A stretch of DNA of 64,000 bases from Apostichopus japonicus (GCF_037975245.1 NC_092568.1:34318501-34382500), one strand, 5' to 3'. Shown: positions 1 to 11,905, counted from the first letter of the stretch. Program-made: numbers and translations. Notes: a model not told the origin generated them from the sequence alone.

Positions 1-2124
1 ACCATCTTTCAACAAAATAAATTTGTAAGCATTGGAAGGTTTCCAGTAGAGGTCCCCATTGGAGCCCATGCATGTTTATTATGTATAAATACAGGGTTTC
101 CCCCACACTATGTCCCGTACGTCACATTTTGTCCCGTACGTCACATTTTTAATTTTGATAATTAGATTTGCTGTGAATATTTTTTCAATTTTTTTGGGAT
201 GGATTTTGTTGAACAATGTTCTTAATTAGAACTTTACAGAATATCACCAAAAAAAAATTGTTAGTCCATATCAAAACTTGAAAAAAAGTGCTGAAAATTG
301 TGACGTACGGGACATCAGTATTTGGACACTAGCTAATTAGCATATTTAATTGATGAACCCCCAAACATAATATGTCAAAATTATTGGAAGGAAGGGTGTA
401 TCATGTCCCACATAACTTATATTCAATAAGTTCATATTGCTGGCAGGGAAATAGGATTCCAAATGTCCCGTACGTCACGCTGCAATTTGAATTTATGCAA
501 ATTAGCCAGCTGTAATTGTTCGAATAGGCAAAACAATTAAAAAAAATTATGAAAATCTGAAACTTCAATAATTCAGCTTTAACATGACACCACATTTAGG
601 GTGCTTCAGTAAAGTTTGAAATTTGGCTTCTAGGGATACAATAGCTTGGACCTGCCCTACTTACGAAATAAATGATCCAAAGTATCACAAATTTATCTGC
701 TGATACGCCATGCCTCTTGATTTAAACAAACCAATGAGAGTATGCACTGTAATGCATATTCAGTAGACTTTCCACCGTCTTCACAATCTCTCTTTGACTA
801 GACCAAAAAAAACTTTATTAGAACTAGCTCTCTGACTAGGCTACTAATGTTATATTTATACCTAGGCTACTGCTACTAGTACCTACTAACAGTAACCTAT
901 TAGTACTAACTGATCGAAGGGACACTGACTTACCAACTTTATTGTATTTCAATTCAGCAATAGTCTCGCTTCCAAAGTCCTTTAAACAAAACTAGTTGTC
1001 CAGTGATAAGAACCCAACCCAGAGGAATAATTAAGTCAAGAAGCAAAGCTTTAACAAAGTTCTATCACTGTCATTTCAGTCATTAAATGACATGTTTCAT
1101 CCCTGAACAACACTGGTGGTATATTGAAACAAGCAAAAACATATCTGATCAAACATTATTTTAAATTGTTCCCTTTTGGATATACACATTATCACTTTAA
1201 TGTAATTGATATGTTTAAGAATACCGGTATTTCTGTATATGGGTAATATGCGGATAGCAATACCGGTATGACTATGATGGCAATACCGCCTATAGATATT
1301 CAAATTTATCAGTATACCACCAGACATTACCTACAATACATAGGTCACTAAACTTGTTAGTGGGGGAATCCTTGCCAAATCAACAGATTTTTGGGTCGAT
1401 TGTCTGTATGAATGTACTGTAACCCACCCCCCCCCCACCCACATCCTCTACCCAACCCTATATCAGAATAGACAAGGACCCTATGCAAATTAAAACTCAA
1501 ACATGCCTTTGCTTGTGAATATAGAACACACTCAAAGTAGGGCCAGAAAAGGGCCCTATCTAATTTTCTGTTATTTCAATTACTTGTTTCGAAAAATTGA
1601 GACCGAAAATATTCCTCAAAATTAGCTAAATTTGAAGACTGGTCACATGTCTTCCACAATATCTGCAATATCAGACATAAAATACTTTACATTTATGCAA
1701 AAGATGTCTCCAAACTTGACACAAATTTAGGGCTTTTAAAATGCAATCTGGATTTGGTTGCTAGGCATGGCCGTATCCTAGCAACCAAAAAGAGTTTTCA
1801 AACGTTTTTTTGCCCAAAACATGTGGTAAGACGCCATATCAGTTTCAGGCGATTCTGAAAGGGTCGACGTGGAGGCTACTGTTGATTTGGCTTGGATTGA
1901 CCCTAATAGATATTTTTAAATTATTAAGCAATTGTGAAAACCTATCATAATCTCTCCCAAATTAAAAAATTGGTATTTGATGTTCACGGTCAATTTTTTT
2001 TCCAATACAGAAAGCAGCAATACAGAAAGCACATTCTGTACCTCAAGTATGTTATCCAAACAAAGGTTATCTATGAGACCTGGTTGACACCAGACCAAAA
2101 TATTATACACTAGGTCTTAAATAA
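1..2124. other. Intergenic, no supported gene; short dispersed repeats
   Basis: No splice-supported coding region was found. The stretch is AT-rich with short ORFs that look random. It contains four copies of a 14-15-mer of the form ATGTCCCGTACGTCA, three on the + strand and one inverted, within 111-478. Two palindromic ATACCGGTAT sites lie near 1223 and 1260, and there is a 10-base C run at 1427-1436. Confidence 0.6.
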
Positions 2125-2411
2125 CAAAGTGGCTATTCTTACGACTGTTCGTAAGAATAATTTCCGACTACGCATGCGCAGTTGCTATTTTTATGACAGG
2201 AGAACTATTTTGTACGACAAGGAGTAACAATAATTTCCGGTTAGGGTTAGTGTTAGGGATAGGATTGGGGTTTAGGGTTAAAGTTAGGGTTAGGGTTACC
2301 TCTACTACATGCGCAGTTGCTTTAATTACTTTACTGCGCTTTAATTCGCCTTTGTCGGAAGAATAGTTTTCTAAATAATTGTTACGACTAGTCGTAAGAA
2401 TAGCCACGGCC
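2125..2411. mobile_element. MITE with 18-bp terminal inverted repeats and 9-bp target duplication
   Basis: Perfect inverted repeats GTGGCTATTCTTACGACT at 2129-2146 and its complement at 2390-2407 bound the element. The 9-mer CTTAAATAA flanks it directly at 2116-2124 and 2412-2420 and reads as a target site duplication. Each end folds on itself: ATTCTTACGA pairs with TCGTAAGAAT at 2135-2158, and TTACGACTAGTCGTAA is palindromic at 2382-2397. The interior holds telomere-like TTAGGG repeats (about 2238-2300). There is no coding capacity, so it is a non-autonomous DNA transposon. A 9-bp duplication is typical of Mutator-like elements and 8 bp of hAT, so the superfamily is open. Confidence 0.75.
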
Positions 2412-2420
2412 CTTAAATAA

Positions 2421-3339
2421 ACACTCACTTCATTGGTATATCATCTTACCTACAGTAGTCAATATTTAAAATGTTTCATATTCTTCAATTTTTCATAAAC
2501 ACTGGAGCCAAAACTACTGGGAACAGCACAATATTACACTGTCCTAAATTCCCTAAAACTGAGCAGGACTACAGCCTGTTTTGTACAATCACAAGAGACT
2601 TGAGAGTGCTTCAAAGTTCAAGCCTATTGCAACATTCCTATACAGTGCTGAGAAATTTTTGTCTGAGACATTGTCAAAACCTTCATCAGCATTTTTCATC
2701 ATGTGGAAATATCATTGCGAAGGTGGTACCACCACGGTTTAGCCGGCTAACATGTATGTATCATTGTCACACAATGCTCAAACAGTAGCCTACACACACT
2801 CGCGTAGTGAAGCTGAAGAAGACTTGTCGAGGGAGCCGACGGAGCCGGGTATAATTGTTCTGCGAAGGTTCATAGCACAAAAGGAAAAAGAAAACTATAA
2901 TTTTAAAATAAGCTTATATTAACCTCCACTGATCAGACCCATAACTAAAGCAGGAAAGATACCTAAGTGTGCTCTAAGCAGGTATTACAAGCCTAGGCCT
3001 AACGTTATTGATATCTTCTTTGAAAAAAATAGTATATGTCGCACAAGCTCAGTATAGTAAAATGGTAAACATCAACTCACTAAAATTGCAGGGGATAATT
3101 ACTAGTTCATCATTCAGTTGTTGGCTGGGACGATGCGGCTCAAGATATTATCAATCCCAGATATCACGGATGATAGGTGTCTAACACTAACGTATAAAAA
3201 TGTCCAGTGATATAGTGTACCAGTACAGTTTCGCGTACAATAAATAAATATTCAGTTTATGTGCTGTGTCAGCTAATTTACTTTTTTTCTGGCAGACAAC
3301 AGACTGACCACTTGCATTACTTCGGTTTCTGCCAAATTA
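2421..3339. other. Intergenic, nothing recognisable
   Basis: The longest open stretch here is a + strand ORF at 2471-2788 (105 codons) with no recognisable domain, no splice context and low-complexity composition. I treat it as chance. No RNA gene or repeat was recognised apart from a CCTAGGCCTAACGTTA patch near 2993. Confidence 0.5.
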
Positions 3340-3374
3340 GTCCGGACTGCTATGGCGCGCCGTTTGTACCATAC

Positions 3375-3600
3375 GTATGTTGCCATCGCGGTAACTTATG
3401 TTGCTGTCGCAGAAACGTAGGTTGCAACAGTATAGTATGTTACATTGCGAAGTTCGCCTGTGCTATTATGTAACTTAGAAGATAATCGCATTAAGTTTCC
3501 GCGGCGGCAACCTAAGTTACCCTAACGACAACCTAAGTAACCGCGACGGAGACCTAAGTTTCCGCGACGGCAACATAAGTTTTAATACGGCAACATAAAT
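3375..3600. repeat. Inverted clusters of a ~21-bp tandem motif
   Basis: About five degenerate copies of CTAAGTTTCCGCGACGGCAA run on the + strand at 3491-3600. About two copies of the reverse complement (TTGCCATCGCGGTAACTTA-like) lie at 3378-3430. The two clusters face each other across about 60 bp, so the region could fold as a long imperfect hairpin. The motif is GC-richer than its surroundings. Confidence 0.55.
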
Positions 3601-4002
3601 ATGGTTCATCAGACGGTGTTGGATTCCCTGATGAAGCAGAAGTTTTCACTGTCCTGAAGGCCGAGACGAGAATTTCACATTAATTAAAATTAAATTTCTA
3701 CTTACATTTTTCCGAATTTCTCAACAACACTTATTTCTCGCAAATGCAAGTTTCAACTCGAATAGTGATAACATTTTTAGAAGATATTTTTTTAATTCAG
3801 CTGACCACGTAGAGTATAGAGTGGAGGATGTCTTCAGGAATATTAAGCTGGAAATGTGTTTGTATTTATGACTGAAACATGTATACTGTGATCCACTTTC
3901 AGGAGTATAACTATGAGAGAGGGATTATCCATGCCAAAGTACGTTACATTCAATCACATCTCGAGTTATAAAGAACATTTTGAGGTGGGGTTTTCACCAA
4001 TG

Positions 4003-4415
4003 TTAAGGCCCGGTCACACTATACAGCGATATGTTATCGGAATACCGTCCGATTTTTCCGATTTTAGGCCGAAGAGTGAGGTTTGTGGTAGTGAATGTAA
4101 TGAATGCAGTGGAATATTCGAATACCTACTCCAAATCTGAGGGGTTCTGGAACGGACTACATTCTGAAGTGACGTCACATCGAAAAGCGATAAAAATCGG
4201 AAGAAAAATCGGATAGCTATCCGATAAAAGGAAACGGAGTCAATAGCAAAAGTTAGGAGAGGGCTATTCCACATCGAAATGGCTCAACAGATTGCAAAAC
4301 AGGTCCTTTATCAATGTGGCTAGAAGACCCGAACGAAAAACTGACTGTTTCGATTCCTCCGGGAAAATCGGATAGTATTCCGATAAAAAATCGGTATAGT
4401 GTGACCGGGCCTTAA
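4003..4415. mobile_element. TTAA-flanked MITE with 22-bp inverted ends
   Basis: The ends at 4003-4024 and 4394-4415 are exact inverted complements of 22 bp: TTAA, then GGCCCGGTCACACTATAC, and its mirror. TTAA at both outer edges fits a TTAA target duplication, as in piggyBac or Kolobok transposons; TAA-duplicating Harbinger elements cannot be excluded because TTAA is palindromic. Subterminal segments rich in TCCGAT/ATCGGA also mirror each other (4026-4066 and 4370-4392). The 413-bp element has no transposase, so it is non-autonomous. Confidence 0.75.
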
Positions 4416-4796
4416 CAGTGTTTATTTTTACATACGGTATTCTGCCACCGGGATATCCCGTCAACTGTAAAGACACTGAAACTAGGGTCACGTTTCCGTT
4501 TCCGTACATATCAATCAAGACCATACCTGTTACCGTAATAGCTCATATATACGATAACTGCACGCCAGTGAGCATATCAGTTTGTTTCAATGGAAGAGTC
4601 GCATTTCCACTGTCAGTAGTCCAGCCAACGCAATGAATAAAGTATCTATTACCTCATTCTATATCCCGATTGGTTGAATGGGCGGGGCTTGTAAGGTTTC
4701 GTATGTATACATGCACCGTACACGGGTATTGAAGGCGAGACAAGCGTGCTATGAATAGTCATTTGGGGCGTTTTTATTGCAAGGTTTATTAATTGG

Positions 4797-4862
4797 GTAA
4801 GGTCCATGTGTGGGAGTGTCAGAAAAGTAAACGAAAATGACATAATTGGCTAGTTTACACTA
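4797..4862 (+). repeat. 66-bp direct repeat, copy 1
   Basis: This stretch matches 5494-5559 with one visible mismatch (C versus A at the 36th base). It begins GTAAGGTCCATGTGTGGGAG. The flanks are not similar, so this is a short dispersed or terminal repeat rather than a large duplication. The copies are 697 bp apart. Confidence 0.7.
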
Positions 4863-5493
4863 GACGTATCCAGTCAGTCATGTGTTATGTCAATCCATAC
4901 ATTTTTTTATTAACACCTCGTGGTCAAAAGTTCAACCCTATTGTTCACTTTAGAACTTACATGACCTTGAAAATCCATCCGGGTCCCTATGTACAACTTT
5001 CATTGTTAAATTGCTTCCCCTCTAATCAGTATAGTGTACACTTGGTTGTACAAGAAAATCCATGTATTAAATAACATCAGTTATGTACGACATCGCTCCA
5101 GAGTTCATGTATGTTCAGTTTTCCATTGAACGGGATTTGCGTGTGCGGGGACGGGCACAGTTGTACGTGAAAAGCGACAAAACAAATTGATATGCAGGTT
5201 AGTTAATAATTGGTTGCACCAAGTACCGTACACGGAATATGTCAGTAGCCACACACACAACTTGATAACAACAAGAAGAAAATGTTCCACATGATAGAAC
5301 CAGCTTGTATAATACATTGCTGCTTGCCAGAAATAGCTGTCACAATATAACTTATGACGGCCCGAACCCCTATTTTGATGTACAATTACACTATGGCATG
5401 GTAAAAACAGGTTAGTCTACTGTACGTGGCAATACATACCTCCACCAAAAACAATAGGGGTCTTGTACTCAATGTGATGCATCCACACACCAA

Positions 5494-5559
5494 GTAAGGT
5501 CCATGTGTGGGAGTGTCAGAAAAGTAAAAGAAAATGACATAATTGGCTAGTTTACACTA
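5494..5559 (+). repeat. 66-bp direct repeat, copy 2
   Basis: Second copy of the repeat at 4797-4862, in the same orientation and 697 bp downstream. No inverted ends or target duplication could be seen around the pair. Confidence 0.7.
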
Positions 5560-6479
5560 TAGTTTACGTTATAGATATCACATGTAAAAGGGTTTTCAAT
5601 ATTTGGTGACCTCAAATGAGATTTGACCTTACAAACAACAGGATTCTTTTACTCAATATGGCAAATCAATGTACCATGTACGAAAGTATCAATGATTTTT
5701 GCTGTGAGATATCATGTTTTAATGGTGGTTTTCAGGCCTCGACACTGAAATATTTTCAAAAGTACGCGCTATTTGGCCACCGTGACTAAAACTCGCCAAA
5801 ACGAAAATTCACTCGCCACTATGACTGATGTTCAACTTCCATAGTACATATCTACACCATCAATACTTTCTATGAACAAAGGTGAGGCACTAAGGCAGAT
5901 ACGTGGTGCTACATTGGAAAGTTCTGTTTCTGTGCAGTATGAAATTTACACTTTTTTTCCACGTATAAGTGATGAACAAAGTAACACATGTCGCAGAATC
6001 GTAAATAAGCAGCTATGCGTATACTGTGGTGTTTCAAACAAATAAAAATATAACATCTGCAAAAATATCTACGAAGATATAGCTTGTTTACTGTTACATC
6101 AGGGCTTCTCTAGTACTAAGCATATACTATACAGTAGCTATACACGCAATCCGCCTGCGTCGACTGCAAAGGTTACGATTATCATCGGAACCAGAAATCA
6201 AATGGCAATTTGGTTGTGTACCGAAATTATTGGCGACTCTCCAAAATTTTCTGGCGACCCGAAAGAGGGTCGCGAAAACCAAGGGTTAGTATGGTGATGA
6301 GTCGTATAGCAGTCTATTCAGTGTATACCAAACATAGAGCAGAATATAAGAGCTCGAGGGCGGACTGTCCAAATATCTGTGCCAGCATTGAGACCCGGCC
6401 GCCATTACCAAACCGGACAAGATGTGAGCGTCGTCTGCTCACTGCATATATACGTTCAACACATAGTAGGCTATATGTT
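5560..6479. other. Intergenic, nothing recognisable
   Basis: AT-rich sequence without splice-supported coding potential. The + strand ORF at 6210-6554 runs into the TGGGTCA repeat zone and shows no domain, so I do not call it a gene. Confidence 0.5.
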
Positions 6480-6483
6480 ACTA

Positions 6484-6705
6484 TAACACTTGGGTTAAAA
6501 TTGACCCAAATTGGGTCACTTTTTGACCCAAATGAAAGTCAGGAGGGAACCTAACACATTTGGGTCAAACTGACCCAGAAAATAAGGTCAGAATAAGTGA
6601 CCCAATTTATGGGTTGAAAATTTGACCCAGAAATATTGGTAAATATTGACCCAGGCAAGGGTTATGATGGAAAATCAACCAAATTTGGGTCAGCTTGACT
6701 CTTAT
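6484..6705. repeat. Cluster of TGGGTCA/TGACCCA motifs, left end
   Basis: About a dozen degenerate copies of TTGACCCAAA or its complement TTTGGGTCAA occur in both orientations within 220 bp. Many form small palindromes such as TTGACCCAAATTGGGTCA near 6501. They mark the left end of the putative 6480-12277 element. Confidence 0.65.
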
Positions 6706-6749
6706 AGGAAAAAATACATAAATACAAAAGGCTTCATTTGACAGAGCAA

Positions 6750-6755
6750 TTTATT
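6750..6755 (-). terminator. Candidate poly(A) signal of the minus-strand SAM-domain gene
   Basis: TTTATT on the + strand is AATAAA on the minus strand. It lies downstream of the C-terminal exon (7975-8178) and just inside the left repeat cluster, so it could end the transcript. It is a six-base motif and may be chance. Confidence 0.25.
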
Positions 6756-7974
6756 GATATAACTCCTTCAAAGAAAGTGAACTGAAATGTAAAATTGCAA
6801 CAAAACTGAATGTTTCATTAACATGGTACCATAGTACAAGATCTAAAGGAAGGAATTGTTTGTAGCATTACCAATGATTTAATATTTTTTTTACCCCATT
6901 GCAATTTTTACATAAACAATTTCAACATTTTATTAGACTTGTTTGGATAAAATACAATTTGCTGAATGTATGAACGAACACTTTCTAGCTAGACATGTGT
7001 GTGTCTTCATAGTGATAGTTATCAGCTAAAGCATAGACTAGCTCGCATGGGGAGGTATTTGCCTTACTTAAGATGTAATAACAAAAGAAGAAAATGACAA
7101 TCAAAACATGGTTGCCACATTTTTAAAAGATGGGGTGATGGATGGTCAGGCTTGAAAATGTTCACTAAATTAGGCCTCGTAAAGAAAGATTCCCCCCCCC
7201 CCCCTTTTAACACTTATCCATGGCTTTCATTAAACGGCGGCAAGCCTATAAGTAATGAGTCCAAATATTATGTGTAATATTTATACTGCTGTTGTACATA
7301 ACCCAGCACAGGTAAATATTGTATATGTAAATATGTGTAGAATGGATACGCAGATTTCTGCATTCCAAGAGCCGTTCAATTGAAAATAGTCCAAGAAATT
7401 TATTTAGAGCAGATAACTGGGACTGGGACAATCCATATAATTTCCTTCTAAAATTTCATGACAGCAAAACAATTTGTGAGCTGCAACTTTGGAACTGGAA
7501 TTTATGAGATGAAAACAAATATGATCATACAGGCTGAAAACGTTTTGCCAATTCTTCTTAGAATACAAAAATATCTTTGCTTTGTATATGAGGCAAGTAT
7601 GCCTTGGTCCCATAAACGTGATTCAACTAACAGTTGAGATTTCAACTAAAATCACACAACTTCAGATGATCATAAAGGTTGCTCGGCATTGAACAAAATT
7701 GTGTCCAAATTCTTTCAACTGTTATGTAAAAAGGAATTGTAATGGACAGTTGAATCGATTGACAAGTTAATTCTAGTGTTGCACTGTGCGACTATTGTTT
7801 CAACTTTGTTGAAAGTTCTTGTTGAAGCATGAATATGGGACCCAGGTATGAAAATTTTCAGCCCTACTTCATTTTGATTTTCAAATATGTCTTCAATGAC
7901 ACAACTGATAATGAAATTTTCCCAGGTACATCAATGTCGTATACAACAGTCTGGAGGAACTGCCGGGAGTTGTA

Positions 7975-8178
7975 TCATTGCCACTGATAATCCATATCAA
8001 AAACATGAAAACACTTAAAACATAAATCAATGGCATTAATCAGCGACTCCTGTGGAATGGCTTCTCTCTCTATGATTATGTAAGTTTGTTCCGGGCTAAC
8101 CCTGCTGCTTCCAATAGCTAGAACGAATGGTTGCTTTTGTTTCACCCCTTCAAGGTAGTGTAGAAAATTGGTTCCAAT
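7975..8178 (-). pseudogene. C-terminal exon of a SAMD3-like gene, with premature stop
   Basis: On the minus strand a good acceptor (ctttttcatttcag) precedes 67 open codons beginning IGTNFLHYLEGVKQ and containing PFVLAIG, AIPQESLINAIDLCFK and CFHVFDMDYQW. This arrangement matches, from memory, the C-terminal domain of the expanded SAMD3-like family of uncharacterised proteins in fish and marine invertebrates, whose function is unknown. A TGA at 7977-7975 ends the frame, but the codons after it still read NSRQFLQTVVYDIDVPG, which fits the family's continuation. The stop therefore looks like a disabling mutation, although a truncated product is possible. It joins in phase to the exon at 9151-9263. 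Confidence 0.55.
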
Positions 8179-9150
8179 CTGAAATGAAAAAGAAAAGGTT
8201 ATGGAACCAAACTTATTAGATTTATTCGAATACTGCCTTCCATATAGAAAGGATCATATATTGTAGTACTCCCCAGAAGGTGGGGTATTGATAGAAGCAA
8301 TCTTTGTTTTGATTAAGGATGTGCAATATTTAGCATTCACAACTTCAGTGATGAATAGTGCCACAATTTCATAGAGGGTTGTAGAGATGCCAGGTATTTT
8401 ATGCATTGTACTGAAAACAAGTTTTTTTTTACTAATTCAGATATAAAGAATTGTCGGGCCTCTGTAAGTTAATTTGAGGCTCATCGAGGAACCCTGGACA
8501 ATTGATTTTGGATGAACACAGTGTTCAAAAGTTAACAAGACAATTATACTATCCCAGCATACTGCCTGGAATACCGCAATGTCCTATCCGATCGGTGTGA
8601 ATTAGATTGTACACTCTTCCACTGCACACTCAACATATTCTGCATTCACATTTATATACATGTATTCATATATCATGTGTATACTGGACTGAGGAATCAT
8701 TGTTACAACTCTACCTGTAATGAATTTGGTTTAGGGTTTGTACAATGCAACCTGGTGCAGTTGTCTGTGTGAGAACTTGCTAGTGGGTAATGTTTTCACA
8801 ATTTCTGGGGGTGGTGAGGTTCTTCGGGCATTTGATTGGCACAGCTGCAGAGCATTAGTGACCGATGCTTTGATAGTCCCCTTCCACCATTCCCCTTGGG
8901 AAAGTGGCTGAATGCATCGTTCATGTCTTTCAGATGGGAACATAAAATGGTGGTTCTAGGAGCAGGGTGGGATTGTAATTGATGAATGTCTTGTCTCACC
9001 AATCGATGTACACTGCTCGAGAACAGAAGGCAAGCTCTTTGCCTGTTTCATCCATAATTGTATCGTCTGTCAATTTTCCTAGATGAACCTGTAACCGACG
9101 ATGATCTGATAAAAGGAATTTTTCTACTTCAAATTTAGCTTTCAGCTCAC

Positions 9151-9263
9151 CTTTTGCAAATCCACAAATGAAGTTAGGGCATCTTCAATTGTAGCCCGTT
9201 TTCCTTTGCCAATTAGTAAGATGCATGGAATGCACTGCAGTGCAATGTTGCATACTTCATCAT
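9151..9263 (-). pseudogene. Penultimate exon of the SAMD3-like gene
   Basis: The minus-strand exon is bounded by acceptor ccctctttacag and donor AAG|gtgagc. It begins with two bases of a split codon and reads DEVCNIALQCIPCILLIG, then EDALTSFVDLQK. Spliced across a 972-bp intron to the exon at 7975-8178 it gives SFVDLQK-IGTNFL in phase, the junction expected for the SAMD3-like family (from memory). The clean splice sites suggest recent function, but the downstream exon carries a stop. Confidence 0.5.
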
Positions 9264-9917
9264 CTGTAAAGAGGGAAAATAAGAACCTTGGGGAAAGATT
9301 CACAGACTTAACACTCATAGAGTCACTGATTATGCCTGTGTTATAAGCTAACACATTTGTGGTAATATATGATGATATATCAGTTACAAAAAGGCTTTCA
9401 GTGGAACATTATGCATTATATAGTGTGGATAGGATCTCTGACGGCTCTACAAATCCACCAATTTCTCAACAGCATCTCTGATTGTGATCCAAAGTTGGGT
9501 GGATGCCAGGCCAATGAATGTTCGTCGATGAAGCAAGACAATATTACCAGAATTCTGATGCGAGAATAGAAAACATTTGTAGCTTATAACAAATCCGATG
9601 TCATCTATGTTGAATGTGCAGGGTTGTGCCCATGCCAGACCTAAGACACTGTGTACTGACACATGGCAATCAAGCATAATACTTGACACTATTCTGTTAT
9701 CTGACTGGCCACCTTAATCCCCTGACTGACCCCCTCCTCCAAATACACACCATTTTCATTATTTCCCCTGACTGAGTTGAAGCTCAGCCGGGGCCCAGTG
9801 ACACATCACTGGCAGTGTCACATGAAAACAGTTCACATGCATTTTACCTGGGTTAAGTTATTGCACCTTAGTTACCTGATAGTTGACTGCTGTCTTGATC
9901 AATCCCCAGGTGTCAAG

Positions 9918-10032
9918 ACCAACCATTTTGCTTGTCAGCATAATGCAGTAGGTTCCTAGCGAGTGCAGGTGTCCATATCAGGAACAATTTGTCCCCACAC
10001 TTTGGCTTGATGACTTCAAAGTCAAGATTAAT
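9918..10032 (-). pseudogene. Possible internal exon of the SAMD3-like gene
   Basis: On the minus strand an acceptor (ctttttcag) precedes an open frame reading INLDFEVIKPKCGDKLF, which vaguely resembles the second half of a SAM domain. The phase does not match the exon at 11906-11972: joining them directly gives an immediate TAA. Either an exon is missing between them, or this copy is decayed, or the call is wrong. Confidence 0.2.
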
Positions 10033-11905
10033 CTGAAAAAGGATGAAATATGTGACAAATCTGCACAGAAAGCATTTTTTTGTGCCCAGACTTGGACTGT
10101 GAAGATTTTTTCCTGTATAATTTTTTACACAATGATGATAAAAGGTATATACAATATACAGTATTGCTATGGAAAAGATTTACACATTGTTAGTGTGGGT
10201 GAAAACAACTTATCACAGATAAAAGCTTTCAAATTGGGAAATTTTGGTAGCCCATCGGACTACTGCTACTAAGTGTTCTGACAGTTGTGGTAGTCCAACG
10301 TATATTTGGTTGTCTAGGGCTACACTCTGCTACAGCCTACTGAACTACCACATATTTCGAACCCTGACGATTATGCCAGGCCCTATATAGATTGAGGTTT
10401 GTCTGGTGCTGGCATCATAATCTGAATATTTTCAATGAATGTTGAAGCAATTTAGCTGAAAAGTGCACAGTTACAGGCACCCCGTGCTACTTACAGTACT
10501 TGTTACAACACCCCCCCCCCCGCCCCTGCTTAACTGTACATACTTAATTTGTAGAATTTATATACAAGTATTTATCGTAGGGTATCATAAGGTGCCCGAA
10601 TACTGCATATACACCTAGGCTACCTAACAATACGTTCCAATATTACCGTATAACAACGTGCTCAAAAAGCAATATGAACAAATAAGATCTGCTAGGCCTA
10701 CTTATTTTTAACCATAATATATGCAAAACAGGCTGTTTTTTCACATCTTGACCAAATAGACCTAGCATAGGCCTATAACATTCTAGGCTAGGCCTAAATG
10801 TTATTTTGTATGATAATTCAAAATTTTCATTGCCAAGAAATTTTCAAATGAAATTGTTGTAAATTTATTCCAAGTTCTGCCTCTTTTTTGGTCTTCTTTG
10901 CCTTTCGTTCGGAAGTCAGATAGACTACAGTATGTTAGTACACTTACTGCTTAATCAGATGTAACATTAGCTATTTAACTAGGACTAGGCCTAAGCTATT
11001 TTTGTTATTTAGGCCTAACCCTAAAATTCTGGTAAAAACTCTTGTTCACAGGTGCTTGTTCCATATCTAACGTTAGACCTATAACACTATACGCAGTAGG
11101 GCCTAGGCCTAACGTTAGGCTAAATGCTTCACACTACAGTAGCTGCCCCTATGTGTACAAAAAAAAACACCCCATTAGCCTGTCCAAATCTAGCCGTCAT
11201 CCTCATGATCGCAAATAGGCCTAGCCTAGGGGCCTAATCATATTTACTCAGCAAACTTGGCACAACAATGCTTAATTATGCATCGTCAACAATGCTTACT
11301 TATGCAGAACTTTGTGCATCGTCATATTTATTTTAAATATACAGTTCGGCAAATGTAAGAATATGGAATAATGTTTGGTCTCCGTGCAAGTCCATGGGTC
11401 TATCCACGGGCGATCCTAACGGTAGTAATAGGCCTAGGCCCTATAGGATATATTGACATCTTACTTCTTAGTCCTATCGAAAACTTTGCATTTTTTGTAC
11501 GTAGGCTAACTGGCAGCGACTAGGCTAAACGGGTCCGTTTAACAACTTGGACAGAACTTTCTGTAAATTAGCTCCATATTTTACAATTTCAACCATTAGG
11601 GGCCTAATATTCATATCAGGATTGTGGATTTGTATACCGGATACTAAAGCCTAGTAGAGGTTTCGTACATATATACATAATCTCAATATTTTAAAGAAAC
11701 TACTTAGCCTAACCAGATAGTGTAATGTTTACAGGCCATGCCTACGTTAGGCCTAGCCTATGTTATGGCTTAACGTTAGGCCGTAGGCTAGTACGACTAC
11801 GAATTCAGTCACCGACTTAGCCTTACGTTATGTCTTCGTATGCTACGTCAGCACTTCTTGAAATTTAATTACATATAAAAAAGATATTTGCACATGATAC
11901 CATAC
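10033..11905. other. Intron or spacer of the putative element; TAGGCCTA-rich
   Basis: No coding stretch was recognised. The region is enriched in TAGGCCTA and palindromic CCTAACGTTAGG patches (for example near 11101, 11747 and 11772), with an 11-base C run at 10511-10521. Such patches recur elsewhere in the window (near 2993 and 16905) and are probably decayed interspersed repeats. Confidence 0.4.

Noticed and set aside
2238-2300. Telomere-like TTAGGG repeats suggesting a chromosome end
   Set aside because: Only a few degenerate copies, and they lie inside a MITE with inverted ends, so they are interstitial.
9447-9558. Possible further exon of the SAM-domain gene (minus strand, after an acceptor near 9559)
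   Set aside because: The open frame does not resemble the family, and no donor in the required phase was found before its stop.
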